A stretch of 64,000 nt of DNA from Phytophthora colocasiae (lineage: Eukaryota; Oomycota; Peronosporomycetes; Peronosporales; Peronosporaceae): the NCBI GenBank assembly GCA_018806915.1, contig JAGKQI010000023.1, forward strand, positions 1-64,000, given 5' to 3'. The notes beneath the pieces are model-generated. The model worked only from the letters and a program-made list of their open reading frames with translations. It did not search any database and was not told the origin of the DNA. The position numbers and the translations under genes were made by a program. Position 1 is the first letter of the stretch, and the number at the start of each line of letters is the position of its first letter. Shown piece by piece: positions 22,511 through 32,367 of this stretch.

Positions 22511-24289
22511 CTACACCTCTTCGTGCGACTGCACCACGCCAAACCGATTTCGGTTAGCATGATCACGTAGGAACGCGCTCAGTATGGCTCCACAGTTAAG
22601 ATCAGCTTCGTCAACCCAGGTCGGCTCATCATAACCGACCCAGTGCACCAGGAATTCACGATAGATCCGGCCGTAGCGAGTTCGTTTCCCACTTCGCATA
22701 TCCGAGATTCGTTCGACCTCGTACTCATCGGCGTCCAGATCTGGGACCCAACTGTCCTCCGGAAGGAGGATCTCATCGAAATCGAGCCAATCTGCTTCAT
22801 CCACCGTCAACTCGATCCGCGGTCGATCTGGAAAATTCCGTACCAGCTTTAGCTTAGAAACATGGACCACTGGGAAGATGTGGTAATCAGATCCCGCGAT
22901 CTCCAGCTTGATCGTGAATTCGTTGAGCTTCTCGGCAACACGGAACGGGCCGTGCCAAAGGTGAGCGAGTTTACGGGCATATCCTTCCTTCACACGATCT
23001 AGATACAGCCAAACTCGTGATCCAGCTTCGATCTGATGCGGATCGACATCCTCATTGTGCCGATCGGCTCGGTCTGCAATCGCCTCTCGTAGCCTAGCGT
23101 TGACCTGTTCTCGCGACTGCTGGTAGTATCTCTGAACCCGATATCTCCACCGTCTTGGATCGCGATCGTGGCGTCTGGTCGATCCGATCGGGATCGTTGC
23201 TTCCAACGTCGATCTCGGATCCCATCTGTGTACCAAGTAGTGAGGGGTATCTCCCCGAACCCGGTCGTGAGCCGTGTTAATAGCGAACGTCAGTCTCTCC
23301 GCATATTCATCCCAGTCCTTCTGATCGAGATCTTGAACGTACATCTTGATCGCCCTAGTCGCAGTTTGCACCATCCGTTCTGCAGTCCCATTGGCTTGTG
23401 GCCGGTAGGCCATCGTCGCCCGTTGTCGCTGCCCCAGGATCTTATTGAACGATCTGAAGAAGTCGGACATGAAACCTGGTTCTCGATCGTGCCTGATCAT
23501 CTCGCTAGCACCAAATCTGCGGAACACGCATTCTTCATAGGATTCTGCGACGGTCTGGGCTGATCGGGAGGAACTGGCCTTCGCGATCACATATCCCGTG
23601 AACAGATCTACCCAGATCAGTAGTTCGGTGTTACCTTTGTTAGATCTGGGTAGGGAGGGTATGTGATCCATCGCTATGATCTGGAATGGGTATGTCGCTT
23701 GCAGATTCCCCGGCGACTCGCCCCGGATCGTGGGCCTCCCCTTTCCAGTCTCACAGTCTACACACTCGCCTACGTATCGCTGCACGCTCCGATATAATCC
23801 CCTCCAGTGGAAATGATCTCGGATCCGCTGATAAGTGCGTCCGATCCCTTGATGTCCCCCTTCCAGAGTCGTATGGTAGTGGTGGAGGACATCCTGCTGT
23901 AGCGTTTCTGGAACTACAAGCCTCATCAGGCGATCGCGATCACCATTTGATCCCGGCCCTGGTGGGCAGTAGAACAGCAGATCTTGTTCATCTACCTCGT
24001 ACTCGGAGGCGATCTTGGCGTAGGATCCAGATTCGGCTTGAGTAAGATCAGCGATCTGCCCAGCCAGGTACTTCTTTAGTCCGGCGATCCAGACCTCCTC
24101 GTCCTGGGCGCGCCTGATCCGATCAACCCGCATCTCCCGGATCAGTTCTTCTCGCAGGACAGCGGCACCAGGTCGCGCTCGGGCTGCACGCGTGGCTACT
24201 GCCGACACTCTCACAGTTCGATCTTCAACTTGAGGGACCAACACCTCGTTAAGCCGATTCAGGGTCGATTCAGGGTGATCAGATCGCAC
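22511..24289 (-). CDS. Integrase with C-terminal chromodomain, inner element
   Basis: 592 codons, the longest undamaged pol block. The first about 75 residues are the tail of the second RNase H region and a linker. A zinc-binding HHCC region follows (HHYHTTLEGGHQGIGRTY ... CVDCETGKGR). The catalytic core shows D in IIAMDHIPSL, D in IRHDREPGF and E in ANGTAERMVQ, the DDE triad that joins cDNA ends to the target. Near the C-terminus, RVWLYLDRVKEGYARKLAHLWHGPFRV is the gypsy C-terminal motif. A chromodomain follows (YEVERISDMRSGKRTRYGR ... FLVHWVGYDEPTWV), expected to steer insertion by binding histone tails. The stop is near 22511, facing the antisense gene. Any product would need in-frame delivery from the upstream, broken pol. 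Confidence 0.9.
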   Translation of the reverse strand: MRSDHPESTLNRLNEVLVPQVEDRTVRVSAVATRAARARPGAAVLREELIREMRVDRIRRAQDEEVWIAGLKKYLAGQIADLTQAESGSYAKIASEYEVDEQDLLFYCPPGPGSNGDRDRLMRLVVPETLQQDVLHHYHTTLEGGHQGIGRTYQRIRDHFHWRGLYRSVQRYVGECVDCETGKGRPTIRGESPGNLQATYPFQIIAMDHIPSLPRSNKGNTELLIWVDLFTGYVIAKASSSRSAQTVAESYEECVFRRFGASEMIRHDREPGFMSDFFRSFNKILGQRQRATMAYRPQANGTAERMVQTATRAIKMYVQDLDQKDWDEYAERLTFAINTAHDRVRGDTPHYLVHRWDPRSTLEATIPIGSTRRHDRDPRRWRYRVQRYYQQSREQVNARLREAIADRADRHNEDVDPHQIEAGSRVWLYLDRVKEGYARKLAHLWHGPFRVAEKLNEFTIKLEIAGSDYHIFPVVHVSKLKLVRNFPDRPRIELTVDEADWLDFDEILLPEDSWVPDLDADEYEVERISDMRSGKRTRYGRIYREFLVHWVGYDEPTWVDEADLNCGAILSAFLRDHANRNRFGVVQSHEEV

Positions 24290-24309
24290 CGATCTGCCTC
24301 ATCGTGGAC

Positions 24310-25290
24310 TTCGATCGCGCTTCCTCGCTGCAGCGCGGCACTCGCCAAGCTATCTGCGCTCCCATTCCAGTCTCTCTTCACATGGACAAGCTCATGATCT
24401 CCCCAATTCCGTAAGTGATCTAGCACCTTCTATTTCAGTAACGTCAATCCTGGCGCCTTACAGTCGATCTCGCCCCGGACTTGTCGGATCACTAGGTTCG
24501 AATCGCCGCAAATTACCAGTCGGCGGCGTTCCAACTGTGCGATCATACTGAGACCCAGCAAGAGTCCACGGTATTCCGCTTCATTGACAGTAAGGCTCTC
24601 CGCATAGTCTGATCTAGCCCTGATCACTTTCCACTCCGGCAAACTCCACACGATCGCACTGAAAGCGCCCCCTCCTCGTTTCACGCGTGCCGATCCGTCG
24701 AAACTTATGACCCACAGCTCTTCATCTGGGACTACGGTGGGGATTGGCATCTGGATCCGACGTTTTGGTTCCTTCCGTGGCGCGATCGCGATCAGGGCTT
24801 CGTCGATCTCCGATCTAGGCGTTATATTAGCTGCGATCGCCCCCAGTATTTCATCCTCTCCCTTCGTACACTTCGTGATCTCGAGTGTCCATGGGGATAG
24901 GAGGGCAGACCATTGCCCCAGACGTCCTTGGAGGCCGGCAGACTTAAACAGCCAGGCAAGCGTGGAATGTCGGGTTAGGACCTTGATCCGACGTCCCACC
25001 AACAAGGTGTAGTGTAGATCCAAGATCCGAAGCAAAGCCAACACCTCCTTTTCGGCAACATTATAATTCAGCTCGTTCGTCTTCAAGGTTCGGCTGGCAA
25101 ACGCGACCGGGTGGTAGATCTGTTCGTGTTCCTGCATTAGTGCGGCGGAAATCGCCCAGTCACTAGCATACACGATCACCACGGGCAATTTCGTCATGTC
25201 GAAATGACGGAGGATCGGGGTCGACGCGATCTTGGCTTTCAAGGCTGTAAACGCCCTGTATGCCCTACCCCACCTCTCGTCGCCAGTCTT
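24310..25290 (-). pseudogene. Tandem RNase H domains (RNH1-like plus archaeal-type), inner element
   Basis: The first domain shows VYASDWAISAALMQEHE and AEKEVLALLRI, but the usual DH-S motif reads LTRHSTLAWLF. A catalytic Asp is therefore replaced by Arg and this domain is probably a non-catalytic connection. A second RNase H follows with all three acidic sites: WVISFDGSARVKRGGGAF, TVNEAEYRGLLLGLS and RLVICGDSNLVIRQVRGE, then HELVHVKRDWNGSADSLA. That layout is the extra archaeal-type RNase H known from plant Tat elements and reported in oomycete gypsy elements. A single in-frame TAG at 24430-24428 interrupts the second domain, and a frameshift near 25300 separates the block from RT. Confidence 0.8.
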
Positions 25291-25917
25291 TAGGCCCTGG
25301 TTGGCTTCGATCTCGCTTGAGACATCGCCCCCAAGTCAGGATCCGGTGCACTATCGCCCCTTTGAGTCGGGATATCTAGCGATCCATCTTGATTCGAGTT
25401 AAGCGCGACGGGATCTCGAGTGATTGGGGCCATTCTGTCCATGATCTTTCGTAGGTCTGGTCGCTTCTTCAGTTCCGCGAACTCCACCTCACGTAGTTCA
25501 TACAGGACCGATGCATAGATCGCGTAATCCTCGATGAACCGACTATAGTAGTTCAAACTTCATAGGAACGATTGCATAGATCGGAGTGATCCAGGGAATG
25601 GTAGATCCGTCAGAGATTTCAAGTCCTTCGGGTTTGCCTCCAATCCGTCGATCGACACTTTGTGTCCGAGATATTCCACCTTATCCATGCCCCAGAAACT
25701 CTTTGCCACACTGATCGAGAGATTCCACTTATCGCAGGCCTCCAATAGGTCTTCCACCCGATCGCACATTTGATCCCATGATCCAGCTGTGATCAAGATA
25801 TCGTCGATGTATGATCTCCGTCCTAAAACCGACGGGCGACCAGGATCCTCCGGGATTCCTGATTCAAACACATCTGCAGAGTCCTCCGTATTCCCTGACT
25901 GGGAGATCTTCTAAAAT
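25290..25917 (-). pseudogene. Reverse transcriptase, palm to connection, inner element
   Basis: Contains the RT active site SYIDDILITA, followed by VEYLGHKVSIDGLEANPKDL and the QSFL / SLNYYSRFIEDYA stretch typical of gypsy RT. A TGA replaces an expected Gly codon between QSFL and SLNYY (near 25558). A TAG after ALYEF (near 25912) and a frameshift near 25985 separate it from the RT N-terminus. Between ALYEF and YIDD lies an extra stretch (KISQSGNTEDSADV ... GRPSVLGR) that standard gypsy RTs lack. Confidence 0.8.
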
Positions 25918-27381
25918 TCATATAGAGCGTTGTCCACAAGACGTTGATAGATCTGAGGGGCGTTCTTCAGTCCGACCGGCATACCACTCGAAAAGGCCAA
26001 ATGGAGTGATGAAGGCTGAGATCGCGCGAGCTCGGTCGGTCATTGATACGACCCAGAATCCACTCGCCATGTCTAAGGAACAATACCACAGGACCTTGTC
26101 AAGATCTTCTAACAGGTCATTGATCAGAGGCATCGGGTAGATCATCAGCCTTGTGAGACCGTTTACCAGCCGATAATCAATACATAGTCGGATGTCTACG
26201 CCGTTCTTCTTGATGATCACCACGATCGGAGATGCCCATGGCGAGGTCGAGGGCCGGATGATCTTGGCAGCCAGGAGTCCTTTGATAAGATCCGATACTT
26301 TCTCGCGGAACTGTGGCGCCACCTTCCGGACTCGTTGTGCAATCGGCTTTGCACCACCCACGTCGATATCGCATATAACACCCTTGGCCGCTGGAGGAAG
26401 TGCGTTTCCTTTCCCGATCAGGAGATGTCGTTTCTTCCAAATAATCTGTCGGAGTTTCTCGATCTCCTCCGGGGTAGCCGATCCTGGGTTTCCTACTTGC
26501 AGATCTTCGATCCTGACTTCTTCAGTGGTGGAGATCTGGATCTCTGGTACTACTGCAAGGTTATCGGCTAGATCTTCGGCCGAAAAATCGCCACTTTCGT
26601 GTAAGTGGGTCTGATCGGCGTTCTCGATCCCTTCAAAAGATGTCGGATCCGGTTCATCCGTTGATTGATCACGCAGTCTATCGTCGTTGGCTGTCAAGAT
26701 CGGGGTGTCTTTAACCATGGGGACGGCATCGACGTCGGATACATGTTTGATCTCGATTTGAAAATCTGGTTTTTCTGTTTTTTCCTCGATCTCTTCTTCG
26801 CATGTCCGATCTGTCCGATCTGGGGCCTGATCTGGCAAGCTCTCATTCGTCTCAGTCTCACCGCCCCCAGCTTCGCCACTCGGGGTCTTGTCGGAACTGA
26901 TCGTAATCGATGGGGTATCCATGGGATCCGGTTGGGGATCGATGAGTGCGACCTTGACTTCGGCCGCATCGGTTGGTGATCGAGGTCCCAACGTCAATAT
27001 TGGCGCAGGATCAGGATCGGGCTTGGTCGTTCCACCTCGGCGGAGTATGGATGGCGGCGTAACGTAGGTCGGCCGTTCGACCGACGATGGGGGGATCTCT
27101 ACGGATTCCTGAGGTTCTGGTCTTGCGTCCACAGTCGCCTCCAGAGCTAGGTTCTGCCACTCCATGTAGCGCCGAGATCCGACCGACACAAACCCGGGGT
27201 ATCGAGGAACTCTTTCTTGATCAAGTACCATTCCGACATGTAATCTGTGATCCAGTCGTAAAATCGTCTCGCTCAAATTCGTGATCACTAAGTACCGAGT
27301 TCGGCCGGGTCCATTTACCACGGTAGGTACCCATCGGTCGCCCCTGGTCACCCACAATTTCTCCGTCGCCGATAATTTCAC
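25918..27381 (-). pseudogene. Protease-RT linker and RT N-terminal half, inner element
   Basis: 487 codons. A long, charged linker (about residues 90-300, rich in Pro, Asp, Glu and Thr) precedes the RT. RT starts with AKIIRPSTSPWASPIVVIIK, then GVDIRLCIDYRLVNG, a first catalytic Asp in YCSLDMASGFW and SAFITPFGLFEW. The last 24 residues are out of frame: the expected motif (MPVGLKNAPQIYQRLVDN) continues in the neighbouring frame. The upstream end also shifts relative to protease near 27385. Confidence 0.8.
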
Positions 27382-28083
27382 TCTCGATGCGGTCTCTTCG
27401 GGATATGTAGATCTTCCTCCAATTTTACCGATCTTACCTTCTCCCCGTATAATCTCTTGCGACCACTAAGTGGGATCCCCACTTCATTAGGTAAGCACAT
27501 CGATCCCTTCGCGAGATCCATCCGGACCCCAGCCGGAATCATGAAGTCCATACCCAGGATCGCATCTTGCCCGGATAGATCCCCGATCCAAATATCGAAA
27601 AAGTAGACCAAGTATCCCGCAAGCGTGACCTTGATCCTCGTTCTTCCTTCGGTGGTGTACACATTATCACCGATCCCAACACACTCCTGTCTCTGACTAG
27701 TGTCAAAGTGGCACCCAACCTTACGAGCAAAGGCGGTATCCAAGATGGATACCTCGGTGCCAGTGTCCAGGAGCAAGATCGCTCTTTCATGATTGATCTT
27801 GCCTGAGATCTTGGCTTGGCGGAACCATTTTCCTGGTGCGTGGTATTTCCAGTACCCCCTGGATTCTCCTTCCTTGAGGTCCAAAGCCACTTCCGCACCA
27901 GATCGAGAGAACTCATCGATCCGGGGAAGACTCGCAATCCTAGCAGTATACGAATGCAACTTACATGTATTACCGCCCAGATCCGAATTCTCCCTATCTT
28001 GATCTCTCGATTTCTTGTTCACATATGCATAGATGCAATACTCAGAACGCTCGGCTCGTACCGGTTTCCAAACCGGCGAGCGT
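27378..28083 (-). pseudogene. Aspartic protease region, inner element
   Basis: Retropepsin-like domain with the active-site motif ILLLDTGTEVSILDTAF and a second conserved block AILGMDFMIPAGVRMDLA, about 75 residues apart, as in gypsy proteases. It would process Gag-Pol. It follows the zinc-knuckle end of gag and runs into the RT linker after a frameshift. Confidence 0.8.
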
Positions 28084-28084
28084 C

Positions 28085-29503
28085 CTAGTTTAACATCTTT
28101 TCCACCTGCTCGGGGAACAGTCCGGCATGTCGGGTCGGATCGTACCACTTGCGGATCTGGTTGTAGAATTCTTCCATGGGGCATTCTCCAGCTTCATGGA
28201 TCTCCCCACAATCACGGCAGGCGTATAGACAGCGATCCGTTGGGTGGCCCCTCTTTCCGCACTTGTCACAGGTTAAACGTCTCCAGCAGTCCAGATCCGT
28301 GTGCTTCCGCGATCCGCAGTGAGAACAGCGACTTCGATCGTGATCTGATCCCCTGCGATCCGTGATCCGGCTTCGATCTTGCGCGTTCGTGTGCGATCGC
28401 GACTGATCCAGTTGGTGGGGAGCGCCCCCAGTACCGATCGGCTTGTCTTCCGACGCGGCAAGGTATATCCTCCGGAGATCGCCTTCAGAATCGGATCCGT
28501 CCGACCCTTATATTTCTTCCTATTCCGAGCTCGGATCTTGGGTTTGGATCGCCCGTACCACCGCTCGGGTGGGTGCTGCCGGGGCACTGGTCGGTGCCTT
28601 TTGTCTGTACTTCGATCCAAATGCAGATTTACGCTGTCTGCTTTTCGCCCGTTCTCGGGCACAAAGTACCTCCTCAAGTTCATCGACGTCACTCAGTCGG
28701 AGTAGGGTCAGCCGATCGGCTAACTCCGGATCCCCCAATGTCTCGATGTAGTGGTCTACATGTTCCCGGCGGGCCTTAGGGCTTCCATCCTTGATCTTCA
28801 GTCTAGCACGTAAAGCCGCCACGTTGAGCCGGTAGAGATAATCGAGAGGAGTCTCTTCCGATCGCTTGCGAGCGTGGTAGTATTGCCACGCGACCGACAT
28901 ACCCAACCCACAATATTGGGTCTGGAAACTGTCCAACAGATCCGCCCACTTGGTTTTCGTCGTTCGACTGAGCTGCCTGTACCAGTTCTTTGCCGGTCCC
29001 ACCATCAGATCTGCAAACGTGAGGCATTTCTCTTCTTCCGTAGCCTGATCGCGCTGGAACGCTGACTTGACCTTACCGATCCAGGCCCGAGCGCGATCTT
29101 CGTCCAGATCTTTACCCGCAAAATCTTTCAGATCTGAGATCGCTGAGATCCGGACCCGCTGGATGATCGACGATCCTCCTTGACCGATCGCCGCGGATGC
29201 GATCGTTGCTCGGCTCGACATCTGTCCACCGAAACTTGGTATGCCCAGATCGTCCGGATCGTATTCCCATGCATCCGGATCCGAGGCCGTAACGGACTCC
29301 ATTTCAACATCCAACTCCCCTTTGATCGGCGATCGGGGTGTCGCGAGATTCCGTTCTTTTAAGAAACGATCCATCGCCATTTGAAAGTAGTCGTCCAACT
29401 TGTTGCTCGATCCAGTGGAATTAGTCGTCGGCGCGGTCTGGTCTGTCCGGATCCGGCGATTTTCTTGCTGATCAGGTGTCTTAGCCTCCAGTTTCGTGGC
29501 CAC
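28085..29503 (-). pseudogene. Gag core and zinc knuckles, inner element
   Basis: The core (29503-28520) has the retrotransposon-Gag pattern: ARAWIGKVKSAFQRDQATEEEKCLTF region, KNWYRQLSRTTKTKWADLL and SEETPLDYLYRLNVAALRARL. After a frameshift near 28520, the stretch about 28345-28100 holds three Cys/His knuckles: CSHCGSRKHTDLDC, CDKCGKRGHPTDRC and CRDCGEIHEAGEC. The set ends at a TAG (28087-28085). Gag packages the RNA and forms the particle; three knuckles, the last spaced C-X2-C-X3-H-X4-C, are more than the usual one or two. Confidence 0.8.
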
Positions 29504-30404
29504 CGATCGTGTATCTTGTACGCGATTTCAGAAATTTGGCACCGGAGGGGCCCAGCGACATGCGTTGCAGCCTTCTCGGGCTGTCGGAATCTGGTTCCGA
29601 GGTCGCTGACGCGTAGTATGATGATCCAGTCTGATAGCCTGGATCGGGCGTCAGTGGGCGCTCGCCGACCAAGATCTTGAGAGAATCGAATAGATCACGG
29701 GTCGCAGATTGAATCGCCTCCAGTTCCAGGTCAAATAGCGAGTTTGGGTCGAACTCTCCCGCCACTAAACCAGCTTCTTGGAGTAGATCGAGTAGAATCT
29801 TCACCGCGTTCAGGCGGTCCGAGCTAGTCCGGGGCCTGGACACCGGGCCAGTTAGGTTACCGATCTGGCGGACTTGTATGATCGTAAGAACGGGATCGTT
29901 AAGCAAGGTCTCACTTAGCATCTTCCTGTAATAGGCCTGCTCGATCGCGTCCTTAGTGATCGTCGATCCTGGGTTGATCACATCTTCTGGCTCCGAGTCT
30001 GGAGCTTTCAATTTCGTCCGAGTGCTCTTAATCTTCTTTTTCTTGGTCGATCTTGAGGCAACAGTGGACATGGTGAGCAGATTAGGTTTCAGCTTTGCTG
30101 ATTCCTTATCGCTCGTGTGCGGATCTCGATTCTCATCGAGATCCGCAATGGCCCTCGAAGGGGCCTTGGGAGGAATTCGAGTTTTTTCTTCGAGATCTGG
30201 ATTGCGATCCAGGTCTGCCTCGCGCCTGTCAGTAGAGATCCTCCCAGCACTCTGCTGATCTGTGGATCTTTCCGTTTTCAGCGGTGCCTCCGTCGATCCA
30301 ACATTCGTAGGCACTTCTTCCCCTTGTTCTTCTTTTATCTTGACATCTTCTTGGGACTCACGGTGATATCCGAAGTCACCAAAAGATCCGGGCACGCGCA
30401 CCAT
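29481..30404 (-). CDS. Gag N-terminal frame, inner element
   Basis: About 308 codons. The first ATG (30404-30402) overlaps the primer-binding site and gives MVRVPGSFGDFG. The product is charged and mostly disordered (KIKEEQGEEVPT, LEEKTRIPPKAP), with a Lys-rich nuclear-signal-like run KKKKIKSTRTKLK near residue 130. A more ordered helical region follows (DAIEQAYYRKMLSETLL, LNAVKILLDLLQEAGLV). It overlaps the Gag core frame by 23 nt with a shift, so either a frameshift mutation or programmed shifting connects them. No known domain beyond its gag position. Confidence 0.6.
   Translation of the reverse strand: MVRVPGSFGDFGYHRESQEDVKIKEEQGEEVPTNVGSTEAPLKTERSTDQQSAGRISTDRREADLDRNPDLEEKTRIPPKAPSRAIADLDENRDPHTSDKESAKLKPNLLTMSTVASRSTKKKKIKSTRTKLKAPDSEPEDVINPGSTITKDAIEQAYYRKMLSETLLNDPVLTIIQVRQIGNLTGPVSRPRTSSDRLNAVKILLDLLQEAGLVAGEFDPNSLFDLELEAIQSATRDLFDSLKILVGERPLTPDPGYQTGSSYYASATSEPDSDSPRRLQRMSLGPSGAKFLKSRTRYTIGGHETGG
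30385..30403 (-). promoter_or_regulatory. Primer-binding site, inner element
   Basis: On the minus strand TGGTGCGCGTGCCCGGATC, one base inside the right LTR. TGG at its start pairs with the CCA end of a tRNA. The same 19 bases occur beside the outer element's right LTR (45979-45997). I cannot name the tRNA. The site fixes the right LTR as the 5' LTR. Confidence 0.85.
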
Positions 30405-31943
30405 TGTGATGGAGCGGATCTGGCCAAAATCTGGTTGCGGCCGATCGCGATCGCCACTTGCGCCCAGACACCGACTAACGGAGGGGGTCCCCCGATGATC
30501 CGTGATCTTGCTGCGTGTAGTGTTCACCTTGTGTACCCGTCGGTAGGCGGGTTACGCTCTTCCAGGTGACTTCTGAAGATGTCTTGGGACGAGAAGAATG
30601 TCTTGGGTGACACAGGGGTGGTGAGATAGCGTGGGAATGCTTCACTCTACCTCGGAGGGGTTGATCCGGGTCACAGGCGAGTTCTCGAGCCTTGATCCGG
30701 TCGCCTGGTCTTCGATCCAGGTCTTCCAAAGGTCCAATGTTGGGGATCTGGTCCCTTCCTTTACGATGCTTGCCGCTTCCTATAGCGGGGGTCTTGATGG
30801 GTTGAGAGTCGACGGGATCGTCCAGCCAAGCAGCCAATTCCTTCCGATCCGTAATAAGCACTTAAAGGATAGATCACTAGATAGGGTAAAAACTGGCCAA
30901 TGTATTATCCAGAATTAACCTCTATGCTAGATCTCTTCTCCTTACCTTCCTGGTGCTGGTGGGCCAATGTAATTCCCGGTTCCAGTCTTGGACGAAGGCA
31001 CTTGTGAGGTCCAGAGCAAATTCGATTCTGTTTATGGTTATTCCTATGCCTACTAGTCCCATCCTCATCTGCTATCCTACGATCACCTGACACCCGGCTA
31101 CACAGCTGCTCTTCCGATCTTCGATCTCGATCCCCCCTAACCCTTGATCGCGATCTCGATCATCGATCTCGGTCATCGATCTCGATCATCGATCTCGATC
31201 ATCGATCTCGGTCATCGATCTCGATCATCGATCTCGGTCATCGATCTCGGTCATCGATCTTGATCATCGATCTCGAACTTGATGTGCGATCTTGACCAGC
31301 AGTCTTGATCGGCTATCCTGAACAACGACCTTGATCAGAAATCTTCTCGCTTGATCTAGTATCCCCGTGTTGTCGATAGTCAAGATCGTGATCTTCCTGA
31401 ACTTGAACATCGCTCCCTCGTGCGACCGATGCTGCCGCCATTGTTCGGACTGGAAATCTCCTCTCGGCATGATCCCTGCATGGCTGCCTCCTCGGGCACT
31501 CCTTGAATCTCCTTCGGCTTAACACAGTGTGTAACGTCACTGATCTTGTGCGATTCACGCTGATCGCTGGATATCGGCTCCTTTCTCGGCGGCATCTCAC
31601 GATCAGGTCGTTATCGATCCACAGCAGATCGTGCCTGTCCCGATCGTGCCTGCCCCGATCTGCCGCCGCTTTGGCCCCCTTCTCCCTGGTGCTGAGCCAC
31701 TACGTGAGACCTTACGGTGGGGTTCTCTGATCGCTTAGTCCCACTCGATCAAGACGCCGTCCATCATCCACTCGCGGAGAGATCAAGACGATTATCGACC
31801 CGGGTCCATTCGTTAGCCGTCGTTCGCGCAATCTGGGGTCATCAACCGGTATCTTGCTACGCCAGTGGCCCCTGTCGCTTGATCCGACTCTCTCCGGACC
31901 TGACGGTGCCTTTTCTCGGATTTCTTATTCGCGCTTCACCACA
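30405..31943 (-). repeat. Inner-element right LTR (5' LTR in pol direction)
   Basis: 1,539 bp, TGTGATGGAG...CTTCACCACA. Nearly identical to the left LTR except for a clustered difference near its left end (GGTTGCGGCCGATCGCGATCG versus GTCGAGGCAGGTCTCGATC) and two extra 13-bp minisatellite units (31161-31277). Confidence 0.93.
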
Positions 31944-31947
31944 TAAC

Positions 31948-32312
31948 TGTATTCCTTGAACCATCATCGTCACACAGGACGGCAACGGGATGAGGTCTCT
32001 CAGAGATACATTCTTCTGAGAAACTTTCTGCCAACCTTTAGGCACTCATCGTCGGGGAAAGTCCGGTGATCAGACTGAGTGTTATTGTCTCTCGGAGTTT
32101 GTGCACTTTTCCGAGGAACACTTCTGATCTCTTGGGCCCCTTTGCAGTACAGGTGAAGGTTAATATATATATTTCTTCCACAGATCCATCATTGTCGCAC
32201 GGGACATAACCTCGTCCCACATCTCCCTTTCTCCCACAACCCAGTATGTGTCCAATCACATCACAGCGTAACGTCCATATCCACTCGAAAAATCGTAATT
32301 AGCAACGTGTCA
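31948..32312 (-). repeat. Outer-element LTR copy b, second part
   Basis: Resumes exactly where 17946 stopped (TAACTGTATTCC) after one TAAC duplicate and ends CAACGTGTCA. The polypurine tract of the element follows at 32313. Confidence 0.93.
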
Positions 32313-32367
32313 ACCGCCCCTCCTGGTCATAATTCGTCAGTGCGGAACTTTCTCCAAACTGAGCATC

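Larger units (their letters stand above)
17947..31943 (-). mobile_element. Inner Ty3/gypsy element (14.0 kb), GATC-rich
   Basis: Complete LTR element inside LTR copy b, flanked by TAAC at 17943-17946 and 31944-31947. LTR ends are TGTGGTG...CACCACA, a 7-bp inverted repeat. Minus-strand gag, protease, RT, two RNase H domains, integrase and chromodomain run from right to left. A plus-strand gene lies between pol and the left LTR. The primer-binding site at 30385-30403 is the same as in the outer element. Several frameshifts and in-frame stops in pol and gag make it inactive. GATC is greatly over-represented throughout. Confidence 0.93.

Noticed and set aside
30385..30403. tRNA-like 3' end beside the LTR as part of a tRNA gene
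   Set aside because: Only the 19-base complement of a tRNA end is present. This is a primer-binding site.
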